From RYN-230 sp036509255 (lineage in GTDB: Bacteria; Actinomycetota; Actinomycetes; Streptosporangiales; Streptosporangiaceae), in assembly GCA_036509255.1 (NCBI GenBank), contig DATCFY010000039.1, forward strand, positions 7,243 through 71,242: 64,000 nt of DNA, written 5' to 3'. The notes beneath the pieces are model-generated. The model had not been told where the DNA came from. It did no database searches and saw nothing but the letters and a program-made list of their open reading frames with translations. This document shows positions 60,958 to 64,000 of this stretch, one piece after another. The translations under genes were made by a program, and so were the position numbers. The stretch's first letter is position 1; every line of letters begins with the position of its first letter.

Positions 60958-61752
60958 TCACCGGGACACAGGGCCGCCGGCCGGCGGTTGCGGGGCGGCC
61001 GGCGGTTGCGGGGCAGCCAGGAAGCGGCGGCGGAGCAGGGTCCGCTCGGCCAGCGTCCAAGCCGTCGTGGTCAGCAGGTAGAGACCGGCGGCCAGCGGCA
61101 CGATCGCCGCGGTCACCAGCGACGCGAACGGGACAATCCAGCTCACCACGCTGACCGCGCGGCCACCGGGCTGGCTCGCCGCCGGCGCCGTCCCCGCCGG
61201 GGCGGCGCGGCGCGCGGCCCGGACCGCCAGCACCGCGACCACCGCCAGCAGCACGAACAGCCCGGCGAACACCGCTCCCTGCGCGCTGAGCGGGCCTGCC
61301 CCGGCCAGCCAGTGACTGCCCAGCGGCGCCGCGAGCAGGCTATGCGTGAGCAGCGTGTTCGGCGCGCCGCCCACCGAGTGGCCGGTGAACAGGCGGTACA
61401 TGACGCTGAAGAACGGCAGCTGGATCAGCAGCGGCAGGCAGCCGCCGAACATGCCGGCGCCCTCGGCCCGCTGCAGCGCGCCCAGCTCGCTCCGGAGGCG
61501 CTGCGGGTCCCGGGCGTGGCGCCGCTGCAGTTCGGCGATCTTGGGCTGCAGCCGGGCCCGGGTTCCTTCACCCCGGACCGAGCCGCGGACCGCGATGTAG
61601 CTCAGCGGCAGCAACAGCAGCCGGATCAGCATGGTGAACGCGATAATCGCCGCCGCGGCGGCCAGGCCGCCCAGCAGCGGGGCCAGGATCACGGCGATCC
61701 AGCCGACGAGGTGGTAGGCGAGATCGACAGGAACGCCAAAGAATAGGGACAT
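60958..61752 (-). CDS. YidC/Oxa1-family membrane protein insertase (paralog)
   Basis: The 264-residue protein has five or so membrane helices. The conserved groove Arg is present in the second helix (TMLIRLLLLPLSYIAV). The cytoplasmic hairpin (LQPKIAELQRRHARDPQRLR) is typical of YidC. The next helix block contains GGCLPLLIQLPFFSVMYRLF. The tail is Pro-rich and short, unlike the housekeeping YidC next to rpmH-rnpA, so this is likely a second copy. It follows a DUF6412 gene, its usual companion in actinobacteria. Confidence 0.88.
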   Translation of the reverse strand: MSLFFGVPVDLAYHLVGWIAVILAPLLGGLAAAAAIIAFTMLIRLLLLPLSYIAVRGSVRGEGTRARLQPKIAELQRRHARDPQRLRSELGALQRAEGAGMFGGCLPLLIQLPFFSVMYRLFTGHSVGGAPNTLLTHSLLAAPLGSHWLAGAGPLSAQGAVFAGLFVLLAVVAVLAVRAARRAAPAGTAPAASQPGGRAVSVVSWIVPFASLVTAAIVPLAAGLYLLTTTAWTLAERTLLRRRFLAAPQPPAAPQPPAGGPVSR

Positions 61753-61865
61753 GACGGAGCACCCTCCAGCGGGTCGCGGAACCGGTTGACAGCTGGAGAC
61801 GGCCGCTAATGGAGATACCGCGCCGGCCAGCGCCGTCAGGACGCTGGCTCAGGGAGTGCGGAGAA

Positions 61866-62147
61866 CTAGGCGGCCGCCGGGGCCGCCGTGGGTGCCCGGG
61901 GCCTGGCCCGGCCGGCCGCGTCCGGGTCGCGCTGCGGGAGGAACCCGGCGCGCCAGGACTTCTCGCGCAGGGCCGCCGCCCGGCGTCCCTGCGGGATCGC
62001 GGTGACCGCGGCGGCGACCCGGGAGCTGTGCGCGAGCAGCGCGATCAGCACGCCGGTCAGGGTGATCGCGGCCAGCACCAGCAGCCCGGACGGGGCCAGC
62101 CCGGGGAACGCCAGCCCATGCAGGACGCTGGCCAGGACCGGGCTCAC
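61866..62147 (-). CDS. DUF6412 small membrane protein
   Basis: The 93-residue protein has one clear helix (LAPSGLLVLAAITLTGVLIA) near the N-terminus and a basic C-terminal part (GRRAAALREKSWRAGFLPQR) with a Pro/Ala tail. The position before the yidC paralog and the R-E-K-S-W-R-A-G-F-L motif match DUF6412 as I know it. Function unknown; it may assist the insertase. GTG 62147 has GGAGG 8 nt upstream. It lies 38 bp downstream of the cobQ stop. Confidence 0.75.
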   Translation of the reverse strand: MSPVLASVLHGLAFPGLAPSGLLVLAAITLTGVLIALLAHSSRVAAAVTAIPQGRRAAALREKSWRAGFLPQRDPDAAGRARPRAPTAAPAAA

Positions 62148-62185
62148 GGCTGATGCCTCCACGGAGAAGAACCGGGAAATCAAGC

Positions 62186-63709
62186 TCAGCGTACGCCCGC
62201 AGGCGGGACGTCCGGCAGCCCCGCAGGCGCCCCGTCCTCGATGAGCCGGCTCACCGCAGCCGTGTCGAGGTGCCCGGCGACCAGGTCGGCCAGCGCGTCC
62301 AGCCGAGCCTGCCGGGCGGCCGCGAAGCTGGTGTCCGGCGCGACCGTGAAGTCCCGCCCGGCCAGCGCCGCGACCTCGGTCAGGAAGGCCCGCCGGAACT
62401 CGTCGCACTCCAGCGTCCCGTGCCAGGTCGTGCCCCACACCGCCACGGTCCGGCAGCCACCCGGGAACGGGTCCGCGCGGCCCTCGGCGACCTCGGCCAC
62501 GCCGTGGTGGATCTCGTAGCCGCGTACCTCGGCGCCGTAGCCGCTGCCGCTCGGCCGGCCCAGCACCTTGTCCGCGCCGAACGTCACCCGTACCGGCAGC
62601 AGCCCCAGGCCGGCCACCACGCCCGCGCCGGACTCGACCGGGTCGTCGATCTCCCTGGCCAGCATCTGATAGCCGCCGCAGATACCCAGCACCGGCTGCC
62701 CGCGGCGGGCCCGCTCGGTGACCGCCGCGGCGAGCCCCCGCCCCCGCAGCCACTCCAGGTCGGCCACGGTGGCCCGGGTTCCCGGCAGCACCACAAGGTC
62801 GGCGTCGGCCAGCTCCGCCGGGGTCGTCGCGAAGCGCACCAGTACGCCCGGCTCGGCGGTCAGCGCGTCCACGTCGGTGAAGTTGCTGATCCGTGGCGTG
62901 CGGATAACGCTGACCCGGAGAATTTCTTTCCCCAACGGTCCAACCGGCCCGGCCATGGCGGCCGGGCCAGCGGAGTCGAGGGCCAGCGAGTCCTCCATGT
63001 CGAGGCCCAGTCCCCCGCGCCACGGCAAGACCCCCAGCACGGGCCGGCCGGTGAGCCCGGTGAGCATCGCCAGGCCGGGGGCCAGCAGCCCGCGGTCACC
63101 GCGGAACTTGTTGATGATGAAGCCGCTGACCAGGGCCTGGTCGGCCGGTTCGAGCAGCGCGAGGGTCCCGTACAGGGCCGCGAACACGCCGCCCCGGTCA
63201 ATGTCGCCGACCACTACGACCGGCAGCCCGGCGGCCTGGGCCAGCCCCATGTTGGCGATGTCGGTGTCCCGCAGGTTGATCTCCGCCGGGCTGCCCGCGC
63301 CCTCGCAGATGACCACGTCGTAGTCGGCACGCAGGTCGTTCAGGCTGTCCAGGGCGATCTTGAGCAGGTCCTGGGAGTGCCTGCGGTACTCCGCCGCGCT
63401 GACCTCGTCGCGGGGCTGGCCGAGCACGATGACGTGGGTCCGGGTGTCGCTGCCCGGCTTGAGCAGCACGGGGTTCATCCGCGCGTCCGGCTCGATGCCC
63501 GCCGCCACGGCCTGCATCGCCTGGGCCCGGCCGATCTCGGCCCCGTCCGGGGTGACGAAGGAGTTGAGCGACATGTTCTGGGCCTTGAACGGTGCGACCC
63601 GGACTCCCTGGCGAGCCAGCCAGCGGCACAATCCGGCGGTAAGTACGCTCTTCCCGGCATCCGAGGTCGTCCCGGCGACGAGCAGCCCGCCCTTCACGGG
63701 CGGATCCAC
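62186..63709 (-). CDS. cobQ: Cobyric acid synthase
   Basis: The amidotransferase has about 507 residues. The N-terminal dethiobiotin-synthetase-like half has the P-loop AGTTSDAGKS, then APFKAQNMSLNS and ICEGAGSPAEINLRDTDIAN. The C-terminal class I glutamine-amidotransferase half has the nucleophile Cys in ILGICGGYQML-like LGICGGYQMLA and the His in GYEIHHG. It amidates positions b, d, e and g of adenosylcobyrinic acid diamide. I chose GTG 63709 (GGAAG 8 nt upstream); GTG 63697 is the alternative. The 212 bp upstream show no gene on either strand. Confidence 0.92.
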   Translation of the reverse strand: MDPPVKGGLLVAGTTSDAGKSVLTAGLCRWLARQGVRVAPFKAQNMSLNSFVTPDGAEIGRAQAMQAVAAGIEPDARMNPVLLKPGSDTRTHVIVLGQPRDEVSAAEYRRHSQDLLKIALDSLNDLRADYDVVICEGAGSPAEINLRDTDIANMGLAQAAGLPVVVVGDIDRGGVFAALYGTLALLEPADQALVSGFIINKFRGDRGLLAPGLAMLTGLTGRPVLGVLPWRGGLGLDMEDSLALDSAGPAAMAGPVGPLGKEILRVSVIRTPRISNFTDVDALTAEPGVLVRFATTPAELADADLVVLPGTRATVADLEWLRGRGLAAAVTERARRGQPVLGICGGYQMLAREIDDPVESGAGVVAGLGLLPVRVTFGADKVLGRPSGSGYGAEVRGYEIHHGVAEVAEGRADPFPGGCRTVAVWGTTWHGTLECDEFRRAFLTEVAALAGRDFTVAPDTSFAAARQARLDALADLVAGHLDTAAVSRLIEDGAPAGLPDVPPAGVR

Positions 63710-63921
63710 GTACTGGTCTTCCGGGCGGGAGTCCTTCGGGCGGCGGTCACCCCACGACCTTAGGCACCCCGGCCCAAGCCCACCAGGCCGCGTTGGGTGT
63801 GAGACCCTCCCATGGCCTCTAAGCTGGGCACCTTGGCTCTCCAGCCGACGTCGCGGAGCCACCAACCCGGCTCCGCACTGTGTCCGACGCGTGACCTTGA
63901 CCGTGCACAATAAGGTGTCCG

Positions 63922-63998
63922 GCGCCTGTAGCTCAGTTGGATAGAGCGGCTGCCTTCTAAGCAGCGGGTCGCGGGTTCGAATCCTGCCAGGCGCACCA
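63922..63998 (+). tRNA. tRNA-Arg (anticodon TCT)
   Basis: All stems fold: acceptor GCGCCTG/CAGGCGC, D-arm GCTC/GAGC, anticodon arm GCTGC-CTTCTAA-GCAGC with TCT at 63956-63958, and T-arm GCGGG-TTCGAAT-CCTGC. Discriminator A and the 3' CCA (63996-63998) are encoded. It reads AGA, a rare codon in such a GC-rich genome. Confidence 0.97.
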
Positions 63999-64000
63999 AG

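Noticed and set aside
63760..63999. 79-residue minus-strand frame MVRLAGFEPATRCLEGSRSI...
   Set aside because: It is antisense to the tRNA-Arg gene. L-A-G-F-E-P-A-T-R and S-I-Q-L-S-Y are well-known artefacts of translating a tRNA backwards.

Overview
The window is strongly GC-rich, and almost every third codon position is G or C. It carries gene blocks typical of filamentous actinobacteria: ftsK - RodZ-like gene - rimO - pgsA - cinA - clgR; dapA - RNase J; a DynA/DynB-type dynamin pair; a long TPR-containing XRE regulator; DUF6504 - dnaE2; and an SSB without an acidic tail. I infer a morphologically complex soil or plant-associated actinomycete of the Streptomycetes/Streptosporangiales kind. 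The sequence alone does not settle the genus. Several start codons lie 6-7 nt after a TANNNT-like -10 box, as in actinobacterial leaderless transcripts.

Layout. 1-4643: sugar ABC importer (binding protein cut by the window edge, two permeases, no ATPase) with a GH3 NagZ-type hexosaminidase. 4768-9522: Rrf2 regulator, then the clgR-cinA-pgsA-rimO-RodZ block on the minus strand. 9666-16790: ftsK, a PhnZ-like HD-domain oxygenase, rnj-dapA and a small membrane protein. 17005-20327: cobalamin riboswitch followed by btuF-btuC-btuD. 20302-31514: acyl-CoA dehydrogenase, HNH nuclease, prolyl oligopeptidase, XRE/TPR regulator, MscS channel, truncated globin, EttA and a diguanylate cyclase. 31679-35002: SSB, a deletion scar joining remnants of a divergent SDR/TetR pair, an HtrA-like protease without a secretion signal, and an ankyrin protein. 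35031-40932: DynB and DynA, CysG-type siroheme synthase, and a CobH-like protein lacking its catalytic His. 41377-45587: GT2 glycosyltransferase, GtrA, and a secreted DUF1906 plus seven-repeat lectin-like protein. 45823-50003: dnaE2 - DUF6504 under a LexA box. 50098-56539: TetR, a small secreted protein, a bacterial expansin, ArsR with an internally deleted MFS gene, and a WYL regulator divergent from an epoxide hydrolase. 56536-63998: glyA, XRE/SDR pair, solitary AlaS-like catalytic core with a structured leader, YidC paralog, DUF6412, cobQ, and tRNA-Arg(TCT).

Cobamide metabolism recurs: B12 import under a B12 riboswitch, cobQ, the CysG-type protein that makes precorrin-2, and a CobH-like protein. 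The organism probably both makes and scavenges cobalamin. The secreted expansin and the sugar importer suggest life on plant or microbial wall polymers. The least explained items are the AlaS-like gene with its leader, the PhnZ-like oxygenase, the CobH-like His-to-Val change, and the DUF1906-propeller protein. Three loci (SDR, TetR, MFS) are visibly broken by deletions.
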